Shown here in pieces: positions 13,270 through 21,590 of a stretch of DNA of 27,684 bases. The notes below the pieces were generated by a model. It saw nothing but the letters and a program-made list of their open reading frames with translations. It did not search any database and had not been told where the DNA came from. The position numbers were made by a program, and so were the translations under genes. Numbering within the stretch: the first letter of the stretch is position 1; the number at the start of each line of letters is the position of its first letter. Source of the DNA: an uncultured Eubacteriales bacterium (lineage in GTDB: Bacteria > Bacillota > Clostridia > Lachnospirales > CAG-274); assembly GCA_902496345.1 (NCBI GenBank), contig CABVAP010000013.1, positions 1-27,684 of the forward strand, read 5' to 3'.

Positions 13270-14682
13270 TTATTTCATTTTATTGAAAATAACTTCGATA
13301 GCTTTGTTAAGGACAGTATCGTTTTTGTAGTTAGCAGCGACAATTTCGCTGTTTATCGCACCGATAGTTTCGTTTGTAATTTGTCCAGTTTGAGTAAGGT
13401 TATACTTTTTCTGAAGTTCTTTAATAACAGCGATTTTTTTCTCATTTGTTTCAACGTCATAACCAAGTTGTTTAAGTGCGTTTTCCAAAGCTTTGTCGAT
13501 GTCGTCTTCTTCTGTTGTGATAAGTGCAATTTGTTTAACTTCGTAATTAGGTAAAACACCAGACTCATTTATTTTTCTACCACTCATAGGAGAGAACTCT
13601 TCAACAGTAAGTTTTAAAGCACCTAAGTTAGTAAGTTGCATAATAGCTTGTGTAACACCTTTACCATAAGATTTTTCACCGATAATATCAGCACCGTTGT
13701 CTTTTAAAACAGCAGTAACAAGTTCAGAGGCAGAGGCAGTAGCACCGTTTATAAGCACAGCGATATTTTTGAAAGGAACGTCTTTGTCCTCAGAGTTTAC
13801 TGTGTAGTTACCGTCTTTTGTTCTGATGTTAAGGAAAGGACCTTCTTTAACTAAAGCTTCACACATTTCATAAGCAGCCTGTGTAACACCACCACCGTTA
13901 AATCTAAGGTCAATAATAATTCCCTCAACGTTTTGTTTTTTAAGGTCAGCAACAACTTTTTTAAATTCTTCACCAGTAGCGTCATCAAATTGAGAAATTT
14001 GAATATATCTAACTTTGTCAGCTTTTGTGTTGTCAAGGTTAAGACCAGTTTCTAAAGTTTGAAGTTTTGAAACAAAAACAGTTGGAGTTATAAAGTTACC
14101 GATAGTAACAGAAAGCTCTTTAGATGTTCCATTTCTTTCAATAACAACTTTGATTGTTTGACCAGTTTTAGCAGTAATGATTGATGTAATTTCTTCGCCA
14201 GTTTTGTTTTTAACGTCAACACCATCAACTGATTTTAAAACGTCATTTTTAACTATTCCGGCTTTTTCAGCAGGGCTACCTTCGTATACGTTAGTAATTA
14301 AAGGATAACCATTTTCAAATTTTTCATAGTAGCTAATTCCGATACCAACGTTTGTATTTGTTGTATCTTGTATAAGTGCATTAAACTCATCTTCTTCGAG
14401 GAATTGACTATATTTATCAAGTTTTTCAGTCATACCAGATATAGCACCTTTAACAAGGTCTTTAACAGAAACATCACCAACGTATTTTTGGTCTATAAGT
14501 GCTAAGATGTCTTTTAAAAAATCGCCGGCTTGTTCAACTTCATCGCTATACTGCTCTGTATAAATAGTATCTCCAACGCTTTTATTAGAGATGGCATCAG
14601 CAAAAGCTGAAACTGAAAAAGATGAAACAGCAACTGTCATTAAAAGTATAAAGCTTAAAATTCTATTTTTCATTTTTACCAT
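13270..14682 (-). CDS. S41-family carboxy-terminal processing protease (CtpA-like)
   Basis: An exported serine protease that trims or degrades secreted and envelope proteins. The 470-residue protein has a signal peptide (about 1-29), an N-terminal helical part, a PDZ domain (about 108-198, with GSPAEKAGIVKNDVLKSVDG) and the S41 core. The Ser317-Lys341 dyad lies in NGATASASE and GEKSYGKG, and substrate-pocket residues in IDLRFNGGG. A C-terminal helical region (about 415-450, with VIKELQKKYNLTQTGQI) resembles a peptidoglycan-binding domain, which would hold the enzyme in the wall. The start ATG at 14682 has GGAGGA eight bases before it. The SLH protein gene ends 70 bp upstream with no terminator between, so the two are probably co-transcribed. 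Confidence 0.93.
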   Translation of the reverse strand: MVKMKNRILSFILLMTVAVSSFSVSAFADAISNKSVGDTIYTEQYSDEVEQAGDFLKDILALIDQKYVGDVSVKDLVKGAISGMTEKLDKYSQFLEEDEFNALIQDTTNTNVGIGISYYEKFENGYPLITNVYEGSPAEKAGIVKNDVLKSVDGVDVKNKTGEEITSIITAKTGQTIKVVIERNGTSKELSVTIGNFITPTVFVSKLQTLETGLNLDNTKADKVRYIQISQFDDATGEEFKKVVADLKKQNVEGIIIDLRFNGGGVTQAAYEMCEALVKEGPFLNIRTKDGNYTVNSEDKDVPFKNIAVLINGATASASELVTAVLKDNGADIIGEKSYGKGVTQAIMQLTNLGALKLTVEEFSPMSGRKINESGVLPNYEVKQIALITTEEDDIDKALENALKQLGYDVETNEKKIAVIKELQKKYNLTQTGQITNETIGAINSEIVAANYKNDTVLNKAIEVIFNKMK

Positions 14683-14752
14683 ACATTAAATCCTCCATAT
14701 AAATTTATAAAGGTTACTTTATTTTTTATTATGTTGCATATAGTCGTAAGAA

Positions 14753-16306
14753 CTAATTTGCATAGTTTACGATATTTTCTGTGTAGTCAGTTTGAAGGTC
14801 ACTTCTCATATAAGTAACAAGCCTGTTGACAAATGCAGCAGCCTCAGCTTTAGAAACATAGCTTTTAGGTCTAAAGTTTCCGTCAACATCACCTGCGATT
14901 ATACCAAGTCTAGCAGCAGCATAAACTTCTTTTTTAGCCCAGCTAGCGATATATTTATCATCAACGAAAGACGTAACAGGTGTTGGAGAAAGACCAAGAC
15001 TTTCAAGCCCTAACGTTCTTAAAAGGATAACGATAGCTTCTTGTCTTTCGATAGGCGAATCTGTATAGAAATGACCGTTATCCCTACCAACAGCAAGACC
15101 AGATTTGTAAGCTGCCATAATGTAAGGATAGTCCGTTCTGTTTTCGGTAACATCAGGGAAAACGATGTTTACAACCGTTTGATTTTTCTTGCTAGTTTTT
15201 TTCTTTTTAGTACTAGTATCTTCAATAGGTAACTTAACAGCTTTTACAAGCATAGTTACAAACTGCCCTCTTGTGATAGCTTGACTAGGTTGATAGTATG
15301 TAGGTTCACCGTCAAGAATTTGCATAGCAAAAAGTTTTTTGATGTCAGATTCAGCATAATGCCCTTTCAAGAAACCAAGGTCAGGGGCGATAAGCTGTTC
15401 AAAAGTGTTGTAAGTATCAATTGAAACATTGCCAGTAGTTGCAACATTGTAAGTGTTTGCTTTAGGCATTGAATAAATATTGTAGCTTAAACCACTTTTG
15501 TTTTGCATAACTTCACGATAGTTTCCGGAGAAACTTGTCGCAAGTGGTTCATTTTCAGAATATTGTAAAACCTTGCCCATAGAAACACTAGGTCTAACTT
15601 GATATTGCATTTGCCAACTATCTGTTGTGATAGTACCGTCTATTCTGTGAGTTTCTGTTGATGACCAAGCACTGCTGTAGCCATAAAAAGCACCAGATAA
15701 TTCCATAACGACCTTTTGGTCGTCAAGTACATAAACTGCTTTGTGTGCAATGTTACCTTTGTAGTATGTAACACCAGGAGTGTGTGACTCAAGTATAGAA
15801 ATGCTTGACTCTGATTGGTCTTCATCTAAAGCATAGCTTGCACCATTTATTGTGACTGTTTCAGACCAGCTGTCAACATCATAGTCTTTAACAATCTGTT
15901 TGTCTTCAATTCGATAGTTTACTTTGTATTTGATGTTCCTTGCAATTTGATTTTGAGGGTCTGTTGTGCTTGTTGAACCAAGCGTATAAGTAACATCATA
16001 GGTATCGGCCTTTGTTGTAGAACTAAGGTCAATATCTTCTTCACCTTTAACAGTAATTTTTCCCTCAAATGTAGTAGGAACACCGGTTAAAAACATAACC
16101 TCTTTGTATATAGATTCAAGGTCATCTTTTTTCGATTTGCTTTTTTGCTTGTCGAGTATAAGTTCGGTTGTTTTCGGCAACTTTCTTCCAGATGATATAC
16201 CACCAAAGAAACCAAAGTCACCAACATCAGCTAAAACTAAACTGCTTGCAATCAAAAGCAACCCAGATACAATGCTCAAAAAAGTAAAAATTTTGAGTTT
16301 TTTCAT
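14753..16306 (-). CDS. Secreted protein with C-terminal SLH domains
   Basis: A 517-residue surface protein with a signal peptide (about 1-26, ending LVLA-DVG), an N-terminal beta-rich region of unknown function (about 40-310) and three S-layer homology domains at the C-terminus. SLH hallmarks visible are AITRGQFVTMLVKAV, FPDVTENRTDYPYIMAAYKSG and SYVSKAEAAAFVNRLVTYM, with a Lys-rich insert TKKKKTSKKN between the first and second. SLH domains bind pyruvylated wall polysaccharide, so it should be non-covalently anchored to the wall. AAAGGTG precedes the ATG at 16306. The protease gene follows 70 bp downstream. The N-terminal region was not recognised. Confidence 0.85.
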   Translation of the reverse strand: MKKLKIFTFLSIVSGLLLIASSLVLADVGDFGFFGGISSGRKLPKTTELILDKQKSKSKKDDLESIYKEVMFLTGVPTTFEGKITVKGEEDIDLSSTTKADTYDVTYTLGSTSTTDPQNQIARNIKYKVNYRIEDKQIVKDYDVDSWSETVTINGASYALDEDQSESSISILESHTPGVTYYKGNIAHKAVYVLDDQKVVMELSGAFYGYSSAWSSTETHRIDGTITTDSWQMQYQVRPSVSMGKVLQYSENEPLATSFSGNYREVMQNKSGLSYNIYSMPKANTYNVATTGNVSIDTYNTFEQLIAPDLGFLKGHYAESDIKKLFAMQILDGEPTYYQPSQAITRGQFVTMLVKAVKLPIEDTSTKKKKTSKKNQTVVNIVFPDVTENRTDYPYIMAAYKSGLAVGRDNGHFYTDSPIERQEAIVILLRTLGLESLGLSPTPVTSFVDDKYIASWAKKEVYAAARLGIIAGDVDGNFRPKSYVSKAEAAAFVNRLVTYMRSDLQTDYTENIVNYAN

Positions 16307-16372
16307 CTTGCACCTTTCCTTTCCTAAATTAATTTATAAAACCCCTAAACCTTTTTAAAAATCCAAAATAAC

Positions 16373-16577
16373 TTTTAAATCTTTCAATAAAATTTTCCAA
16401 AAGTCTTGTTTTCGCTCACATAAGCCAATAACAAGACAGGAAACGTAGTTTCCGGCAAAAGTTTTTGCCTAGCTTTTTTTAATATGCACTGGAAAGAAAT
16501 CCAGACAGCGAAGCAGGCTTTTGCGTAGCAAAAGTGCTGACAAGCTAGCAGAGTTTGAGACGGAGTCTCAAGGTCTT
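16373..16577 (+). repeat. Modular hairpin-chain repeat, copy R2 (long form, tandem unit 1)
   Basis: First of two head-to-tail units of about 205 bp between the two SLH genes. It begins with a TTTTAAATCTTTCAATAAAA segment shared with the next unit. The hairpin chain follows: GGAAACGTAGTTTCC (16439-16453), CTAGC (16469-16473) pairing with GCTAG (16544-16548), and TTGAGACGGAGTCTCAA near the end. Inside the CTAGC stem is an insert absent from copies R1 and R4, containing CTGG-AAAGAAAT-CCAG and GCTTTTGC-GTA-GCAAAAG. No open reading frame of note. Confidence 0.8.
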
Positions 16578-16782
16578 TTTTAAATCTTTCAATAAAATTT
16601 TCCAAAAGTCTTGTTTTCACTCACATAAGACAATAACACGACAGGAAACGTAGTTTCTGACAAAAGTTTTCGTCCACCTTTTTCAATAGGCACCGGAAAG
16701 AAATCCGGCCGGCTTAAGCCGGCTTTTGCGTAGCAAAAGTGCTGAAAAGTGGCCAAAGTTTGAGACGGAGTCTCAAGGTTTT
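16578..16782 (+). repeat. Modular hairpin-chain repeat, copy R3 (long form, tandem unit 2)
   Basis: Second tandem unit, sharing its first 60 or so bases almost exactly with R2. Its central stem is CCACC (16674-16678) pairing with GGTGG-like sequence near 16747-16752 rather than the CTAGC/GCTAG of R2. Its insert has CCGG-AAAGAAAT-CCGG where R2 has CTGG and CCAG, and CCGGCTTAAGCCGG. The final hairpin TTGAGACGGAGTCTCAA is the same. It ends 15 bp from the stop of the large SLH gene and may act as part of that transcript's 3' end. Confidence 0.8.
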
Positions 16783-16797
16783 CTTTTTTGCCTTTGT

Positions 16798-19700
16798 CTA
16801 TCCCTCAACAAGTACAATGTAACCAGTAACGACCATACCGCTTGTAGGTCTATTAGGGATAGTGTCAGTCATAACTCTAATCTTGTCGCCTTTCTCGATG
16901 TCTTTAACACCAACAACTTTGTTGTTTTTAACAATGATAGCGTTAGCTGGTATAGTGATAATTGAACTAGAATCGCTGTAGCTCAAGTCTTCCCAGCTGT
17001 AAGCGTCTTTCTTGTGGTAAGTAGTGTTTTTAATTGTAATAGCACTTCCACTGGCTGTATCATCACCAGTTTCACCAGAGCCAACAGCAACGACATCACC
17101 ACGAACAGCGTCTTTAGCATAAGGAGAATTGACAACGTGAGTTGCTTTTGTACCGTCAGAAACAATGTTGTAAACCTTGCTGATAGCACTGTTAGTTGTG
17201 TATTCAATAAAGTTTTCCATTGTTGAAATACCGTTTTCATCAATGTACATAGTGTTGTGGTCAATTTGGTAAGTACGTTCAACAGGAGAGTAAACCCATT
17301 TTTCGCCGGTAAGAATACCAGTTGATTTAAGAGTAAAGCTCTTGCCTTCATCAACACTTAAAATTCTACCTCTACCGATAAGAACACCAGAAACATCAGG
17401 TTGGTCGTAAATATCAACAACAGCAGCTTTGTTGTTTCCGTTTAATATAACTGTTGCAAAGTCAGGACTCATAATGTTTTGACCTGTAACAAGTCTGCCA
17501 TATCTTCTTACGATAGTGCCACTGTCAGTTGAGATAGTTCCACTTTTTGATGATATGTTGAAATTACCAACACCGTCAGAATTAACGATAGTATCAGCGT
17601 CAAGAATATCATCTCTGCTTGTTCTAAATGAAACCATAGCGACTTTTTCACCACTGTAGTTGTTTTCAAGAGCGATATAAACATCATTGTCGGCGTGTTT
17701 CAAGAATTTCATAGCATAGTCAAGAGAAATTTGTTTTCCCTCATAGTAGTATTGAATGTCGTTGTTAGCTATGCTAACATCTCTAATTTCCTTGTAGTCA
17801 GACCAACCATTTTTAGTAAGGGTATATGAATCACTAAGAGAAATTTTATTTTGAATATTGTTAATTGCTCCAAGCTGACCTTTTAAGATTGTGTTAATTT
17901 CGTGGCCAGTTCCCTCAACAGTAATTTCTTTTACAGATTCCATAACATAGCCTGGAGATATAATAGCTTGATTAACGAGAAGTTTAACCCAGTCACCAGC
18001 TTGAATTTCGTTTTGCTCAATAGGTTTACCGGCTTTTGATGCAAAAACAGTATCAGCAACTTCAAACCAAGAAGTTTGACCATTTTCATATTGTATCATA
18101 AGTTGATTAGCACCGGTACCATCATTTACGTAATTAGCAACTTTACCATATTTCATTATGTAATTAGTTGATGCACTAAGGCTTTCGATTGTTTCAGAGT
18201 CATCTTTAGATGTTCTGATAAATACTATGTCACCAGGTTCAATGTTTGAGATAGAAGTATCTCTAGGGTCGTAAGCTCCTGTTTGGAAAATCTGGTCAAG
18301 ATAGCCTGTTTCGTCATCAAGGTCATAGTATTCTTGTTTTTCAACTTCGACTTGGTCAGGGTAGTAGTTTTTAGTTACCTCTTTACCGTTGTTGTCAATT
18401 ACAGTTAAGTAACCGTAAGCTGTGTTGTTTTCAACAACAATACCTCTAATTTCGTTCAAAAGGTTCATTTCACCGATATATTGAATATCGTCAACTGTAT
18501 TATTTATAAGTGAAAGTTTAACAGAACTACCATAAGGCAAACTGCTATCGGTATATCGTTTTTCGCCCATAACGATATAGTTGTTAGTTCCGTCATTACC
18601 GTAAAGACCATTTACGATAGGGTAAGAAAATCTTTTTCCAAGGCTGTCCATAATGTAAATAATACCGTTGTCATAGTCTATTTCCATAAGTTTACCCTGA
18701 ACATCTTTTCTTGTAAGACCACCGGTCTTTTTAACAAAAATAACATTCAATTGAGAATTTGAGTTGTTGTTATTACTTTTGTTTCCACTACCACTTTGAC
18801 TAGATGAGTCATCGCCAATTATTTCAGGGCTTTTAACTTCAGTAGCTGTATCGGTAGTGTTGGAGCCAGAATTTTTTTGATTTGTTTTAACTATGTATTC
18901 GATTTGGTCACCCTCAAGTAAAGATGTAAGGCTTGATATGTTACCGTTGTTGTAAACTACAGTATCAGCAGCCTTATCTTGAGGAGAATTGCTGTATCTC
19001 ATTTGGTATTGTAAAACGTCAATTTTACCGTCCATATTTCTTACATAAACGTTTCGCCATAAGCTAGAAACGCCAGTCTGAGAAAGCTGAGCGTCTTGTA
19101 TTACACCAACTGTACCGGTTCTTTTTTCATAACCGGCAGCTTTAAAGTAAATGTTGTCTAAGTTAGAAAGAATTTGAGCCATTTCAGCCCTAGTAAGAGC
19201 GCCCTTAGGGTTAATTTTACCGTTAGAGCCTGTTAAGATACCATTAGCACATAAAATTTCAAGTGACTGAGCATAAGAAACATCAACTTTAGTCCAGTCA
19301 GAGAACTTATACATACTTTGTTGAGAGCTGTTCGCAGAATTAAGCAAATTTGCGTCCATAGTAGAAATACCTTTAACAATCCAGTCTGCCACACGCTCAC
19401 GAGTTGCAGGAGCAGTTTTAAAGAAAGCAGTGTTAGGGAGTGTAGATTGGTCAACAACTAATGTATCAAGGTATTCGGTATCAGATATAAGACCATTTTC
19501 CTGAGCAAGACTCAAATAACCGTTTGACCAAGTAGGCAAAACAGAATTATATTGAGGTGTAGTTGCTTTAAGTTCAGCAGCTCTTGTTTGGGCAGCGTTT
19601 TCCATACCCATTATACGAAGAACAAAAGCGAGTGCCTCTTGATTAGAAACGGTATCTTTAGGGTTAAACTTGTCCCCATATCCTTTAACCATATCATAAG

Positions 19701-19941
19701 CACTGGCACGCACGATTGCTTCTCTTGCCCAATATCCAGCAGGAACGTCAGAAAAGTTGAGGTTATCAATAATATCCCAACCTTCAGCACGACCGACATA
19801 GACATTTTCGACAGGGTCAGTAAAAACTTTTGTATCTGTAAGTGCAAAGACATTTACAGAGTAAAAAGGAATTAAAACTGCAATCAACATAACAGATAGC
19901 AATTTTGTAAAAATTAATCTTTTAGATAGTCCTTTCTTCAT
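16798..19941 (-). CDS. Large SLH-anchored surface (S-layer type) protein
   Basis: A protein of 1047 residues, the largest in the window. It has a signal peptide (about 1-34, ending VNVFALTDT) and three N-terminal SLH repeats: about 58-110 (FSDVPAGYWAREAIVRASAYDM), a degenerate one about 137-194 (WSNGYLSLAQENGLI to APATRERVADWI), and about 210-260 (SYAQSLEILCANGILTGSNG to GALTRAEMAQIL). A Ser/Asn-rich linker (SSSQSGSGNKSNNNNSNS) near 375-395 separates them from long beta-rich repeats with no recognised family. The start is ATG at 19941, five bases after GGAGG; an ATG 12 bases upstream lies inside that site. The strong promoter at 20043-20071 fits an abundant protein. It may be the main S-layer protein, but abundance cannot be seen in sequence. 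Confidence 0.85.
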   Translation of the reverse strand: MKKGLSKRLIFTKLLSVMLIAVLIPFYSVNVFALTDTKVFTDPVENVYVGRAEGWDIIDNLNFSDVPAGYWAREAIVRASAYDMVKGYGDKFNPKDTVSNQEALAFVLRIMGMENAAQTRAAELKATTPQYNSVLPTWSNGYLSLAQENGLISDTEYLDTLVVDQSTLPNTAFFKTAPATRERVADWIVKGISTMDANLLNSANSSQQSMYKFSDWTKVDVSYAQSLEILCANGILTGSNGKINPKGALTRAEMAQILSNLDNIYFKAAGYEKRTGTVGVIQDAQLSQTGVSSLWRNVYVRNMDGKIDVLQYQMRYSNSPQDKAADTVVYNNGNISSLTSLLEGDQIEYIVKTNQKNSGSNTTDTATEVKSPEIIGDDSSSQSGSGNKSNNNNSNSQLNVIFVKKTGGLTRKDVQGKLMEIDYDNGIIYIMDSLGKRFSYPIVNGLYGNDGTNNYIVMGEKRYTDSSLPYGSSVKLSLINNTVDDIQYIGEMNLLNEIRGIVVENNTAYGYLTVIDNNGKEVTKNYYPDQVEVEKQEYYDLDDETGYLDQIFQTGAYDPRDTSISNIEPGDIVFIRTSKDDSETIESLSASTNYIMKYGKVANYVNDGTGANQLMIQYENGQTSWFEVADTVFASKAGKPIEQNEIQAGDWVKLLVNQAIISPGYVMESVKEITVEGTGHEINTILKGQLGAINNIQNKISLSDSYTLTKNGWSDYKEIRDVSIANNDIQYYYEGKQISLDYAMKFLKHADNDVYIALENNYSGEKVAMVSFRTSRDDILDADTIVNSDGVGNFNISSKSGTISTDSGTIVRRYGRLVTGQNIMSPDFATVILNGNNKAAVVDIYDQPDVSGVLIGRGRILSVDEGKSFTLKSTGILTGEKWVYSPVERTYQIDHNTMYIDENGISTMENFIEYTTNSAISKVYNIVSDGTKATHVVNSPYAKDAVRGDVVAVGSGETGDDTASGSAITIKNTTYHKKDAYSWEDLSYSDSSSIITIPANAIIVKNNKVVGVKDIEKGDKIRVMTDTIPNRPTSGMVVTGYIVLVEG

Positions 19942-20042
19942 ATTTTCCTCCATATTAAAAAAATTATTTTAGTTGCAAATATAGAACAACAGACAGACGG
20001 AACAATCAAAAGCAAAAACATTCCGTCACATTCAATATCACC

Positions 20043-20071
20043 ATTATACCATTTTATTGTAATAATAACAA
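20043..20071 (-). promoter_or_regulatory. Promoter of the large SLH protein gene
   Basis: On the minus strand TTGTTA (20066-20071), 17 bases, TATAAT (20043-20048), with an extended -10 TGG before it. The predicted leader is about 95 nt. Confidence 0.75.
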
Positions 20072-20151
20072 ACTAATTTTAAAAAATTAATATTATTGTA
20101 AAAAAACTAATTTAGCTTTGTTGTTTGGGTTGTCAAATTATCCAAAAATAT

Positions 20152-20180
20152 TTAACAAATAGAACAATAAATAGTATAAT
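20152..20180 (+). promoter_or_regulatory. Promoter of the EamA transporter gene
   Basis: TTAACA (20152-20157), 17 bases, TATAAT (20175-20180), about 40 bp before the ATG at 20219. Divergent from the SLH promoter. Confidence 0.75.
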
Positions 20181-20218
20181 AAATAAAAAACATTTTGACA
20201 AAGAAAAGAGGAACTGTT

Positions 20219-20614
20219 ATGTGGTTACTTTTTGCATTTTTATCTGCAATTTTTGCCGGTTTAACATCAATTTTAGCGAAATGTGGGATACGAGAAACAG
20301 ATTCAAATGTTGCGACAGCGATAAGAACAATCGTAGTTTTGGTATTTTCGTGGATTATGGTGTTCATAGTTAATGCACAAAACGATGTATTGTCTTTAGA
20401 GGCTAAAACTTGGACATTTTTAATTTTGTCAGGTATGGCAACAGGTGCATCGTGGCTTTGTTATTTTAAAGCACTTCAATTAGGCGATGTAAATAAAGTT
20501 GTTCCGATTGATAAATCAAGTACAATTTTAACAATTGTATTAGCGTTTATATTTTTTCAAGAAGAGATAACACCTTTAAGGCAACACCTCACAATTATGA
20601 TTTCACAGCTTTGA
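20219..20614 (+). CDS. EamA/DMT-family transporter, first half (interrupted by a MITE-like element)
   Basis: Drug/metabolite-transporter superfamily membrane protein. The reading frame codes 131 residues: a five-helix EamA domain (WLLFAFLSAIFAGLTSILAK, then SGMATGASWLCYFKALQLG and the conserved VVPIDKSS), followed after residue Leu120 by about a dozen residues translated from the inserted element. The chosen ATG at 20219 has GAGGA six bases before it; a TTG 24 bases upstream has no such site. Joining the sequence before 20580 to that after 20740 gives an uninterrupted frame through ITPLKVVYIVLIAIGTF into the second half, so the ancestral gene encoded a ten-helix transporter. Substrate unknown. 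It may now be a pseudogene or a stand-alone half-transporter. Confidence 0.8.
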   Translation: MWLLFAFLSAIFAGLTSILAKCGIRETDSNVATAIRTIVVLVFSWIMVFIVNAQNDVLSLEAKTWTFLILSGMATGASWLCYFKALQLGDVNKVVPIDKSSTILTIVLAFIFFQEEITPLRQHLTIMISQL

Positions 20615-20740
20615 ATGATATTTCTCATTACTACGTTAAAACCTCTTATCATAGGCTCCGACTATGATTGCGAGCTTTTTCCTTGTACTGAAAAATATCA
20701 TTTCAAATCTGTTTTATCGAATTATGCGGTATTGCCTTAA
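20576..20740. mobile_element. MITE-like insertion, 157 bp between TTAA duplications, in the EamA gene
   Basis: Terminal inverted repeats start TTAAGGCAACACC on the left and TTAAGGCAATACC on the right (read inward). They stay similar for about 55 bases, with roughly 40 matches. The centre folds too (ATCATAG and CTATGAT). TTAA at 20576-20579 and 20737-20740 is the likely target-site duplication, though a shorter one (TA or TAA) cannot be excluded because the repeat is palindromic there. There is no coding capacity, so it must be moved by a transposase encoded elsewhere. Removing 161 bp restores the host frame exactly. Confidence 0.85.
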
Positions 20741-20778
20741 AAGTAGTCTATATTGTTTTGATAGCGATAGGAACATTT

Positions 20779-21240
20779 ATGATGATTACAAAGAAAGAAA
20801 CAAAAGGCGATAAAATAACACAAAAATCTTGGTTAATATATGCGTGTCTTTCAGCGATTTTTGCAAGTTTAACAGCAATATTAGGTAAGATAGGTATAGA
20901 GAATGTAAATTCAAATTTAGGAACAGCGATAAGAACAGGCGTTGTTTTGGTTATGGCGTGGGTTGTTGTTTTTGTCACAAAAAAACAAAGTACAGTAAAG
21001 ACAACAAACAAAAAAGAATTGATATTTATAATTTTATCAGGTATAGCGACCGGTGGTTCTTGGCTTTGTTATTTTAGAGCGTTGCAAGACGGTTTAGCAA
21101 GCGTTGTTGTACCAATAGATAAATTAAGTATTTTGGTTACGATAGCATTTTCATACATAGTATTTAAAGAAAAGTTATCGAAAAAAGCCTTTTTAGGTTT
21201 AGTGCTTATAGTCACCGGCACTCTTTTAATGATTATTTAA
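20779..21240 (+). CDS. EamA/DMT-family transporter, second half (separated from the first by the insertion)
   Basis: Codes 153 residues with a complete second EamA domain of five predicted helices (WLIYACLSAIFASLTAILGK, SGIATGGSWLCYFRALQDG, VVPIDKLS, then the last helix to LLMII). It is closely similar to the first half along its whole length, an internal duplication. I give ATG at 20779, preceded at six bases by AGGA; a TTG at 20758 is also possible, and in the undisrupted gene this was simply the C-terminal half. Single-EamA proteins of about 140 residues exist and pair up, so residual function of two separate halves is conceivable. Confidence 0.72.
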   Translation: MMITKKETKGDKITQKSWLIYACLSAIFASLTAILGKIGIENVNSNLGTAIRTGVVLVMAWVVVFVTKKQSTVKTTNKKELIFIILSGIATGGSWLCYFRALQDGLASVVVPIDKLSILVTIAFSYIVFKEKLSKKAFLGLVLIVTGTLLMII

Positions 21241-21263
21241 AATCAAATAATTTTCACATTATT

Positions 21264-21291
21264 AAAGGCTACTGACAAATCAGTAGCCTTT
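21264..21291. terminator. Terminator between EamA gene and the tail operon
   Basis: AAAGGCTACTGA and TCAGTAGCCTTT form a perfect 12-bp stem around CAAA. A T-rich stretch follows on the plus strand. It lies between two convergent genes and can serve both. Confidence 0.8.
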
Positions 21292-21295
21292 AAAA

Positions 21296-21562
21296 TCATT
21301 TTTCAAATTTTGATAAAGAAATGCTAACTCCATCGGCAAATCCTAAAGAATAAATTTTTTCTTCAAGCTGAAAATTTTCAACATTCGTTGCCTCTGTATA
21401 TTGCATAAAAAGATTTTTTTCTTCATATCCGAGTTTTTCCATAAGTTCCTGCAAAATTTTAAAAGACGCTTTTGGTTCTTCCCCCTTGCTAACCTCATCA
21501 CATCTTTTTGAAATAAATTCTTGCTTTGCCTTTTGTAAATTTTTAAAATAATCATCTTTCAT
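21296..21562 (-). CDS. Small protein of unknown function at the end of the tail/lysis operon
   Basis: An 88-residue, charged, helical soluble protein with no signal peptide or membrane segment. The C-terminal part (LGFADGVSISLSKFE) vaguely recalls small clostridial DUF6809-type proteins, but this is not secure. It is the last gene before the terminator, 28 bp after the holin stop. A good AAAGGA site lies six bases before an upstream ATG of a four-codon frame (MVYL, stop) whose TGA overlaps this gene's ATG at 21562, so translation may be coupled through that mini-frame. It could be a phage accessory gene or a host gene next to the module. Confidence 0.55.
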   Translation of the reverse strand: MKDDYFKNLQKAKQEFISKRCDEVSKGEEPKASFKILQELMEKLGYEEKNLFMQYTEATNVENFQLEEKIYSLGFADGVSISLSKFEK

Positions 21563-21590
21563 AAGTATACCATTTTAATCCTTTCAACCT

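Noticed and set aside
16384..16620. A 78-codon frame through the repeat units
   Set aside because: It follows the palindromic repeat sequence and is not maintained in the second unit, as expected for non-coding DNA.
16373..16782. Tandem repeats considered as a CRISPR array
   Set aside because: Only two units, about 205 bp each, with no short identical repeats separated by unique spacers and no cas genes in the window.
20576..20740. Element in the EamA gene as an intron or IStron
   Set aside because: It has simple long inverted repeats and a TTAA duplication, is only 157 bp, and lacks group I or II intron core motifs; a MITE-like origin fits better.
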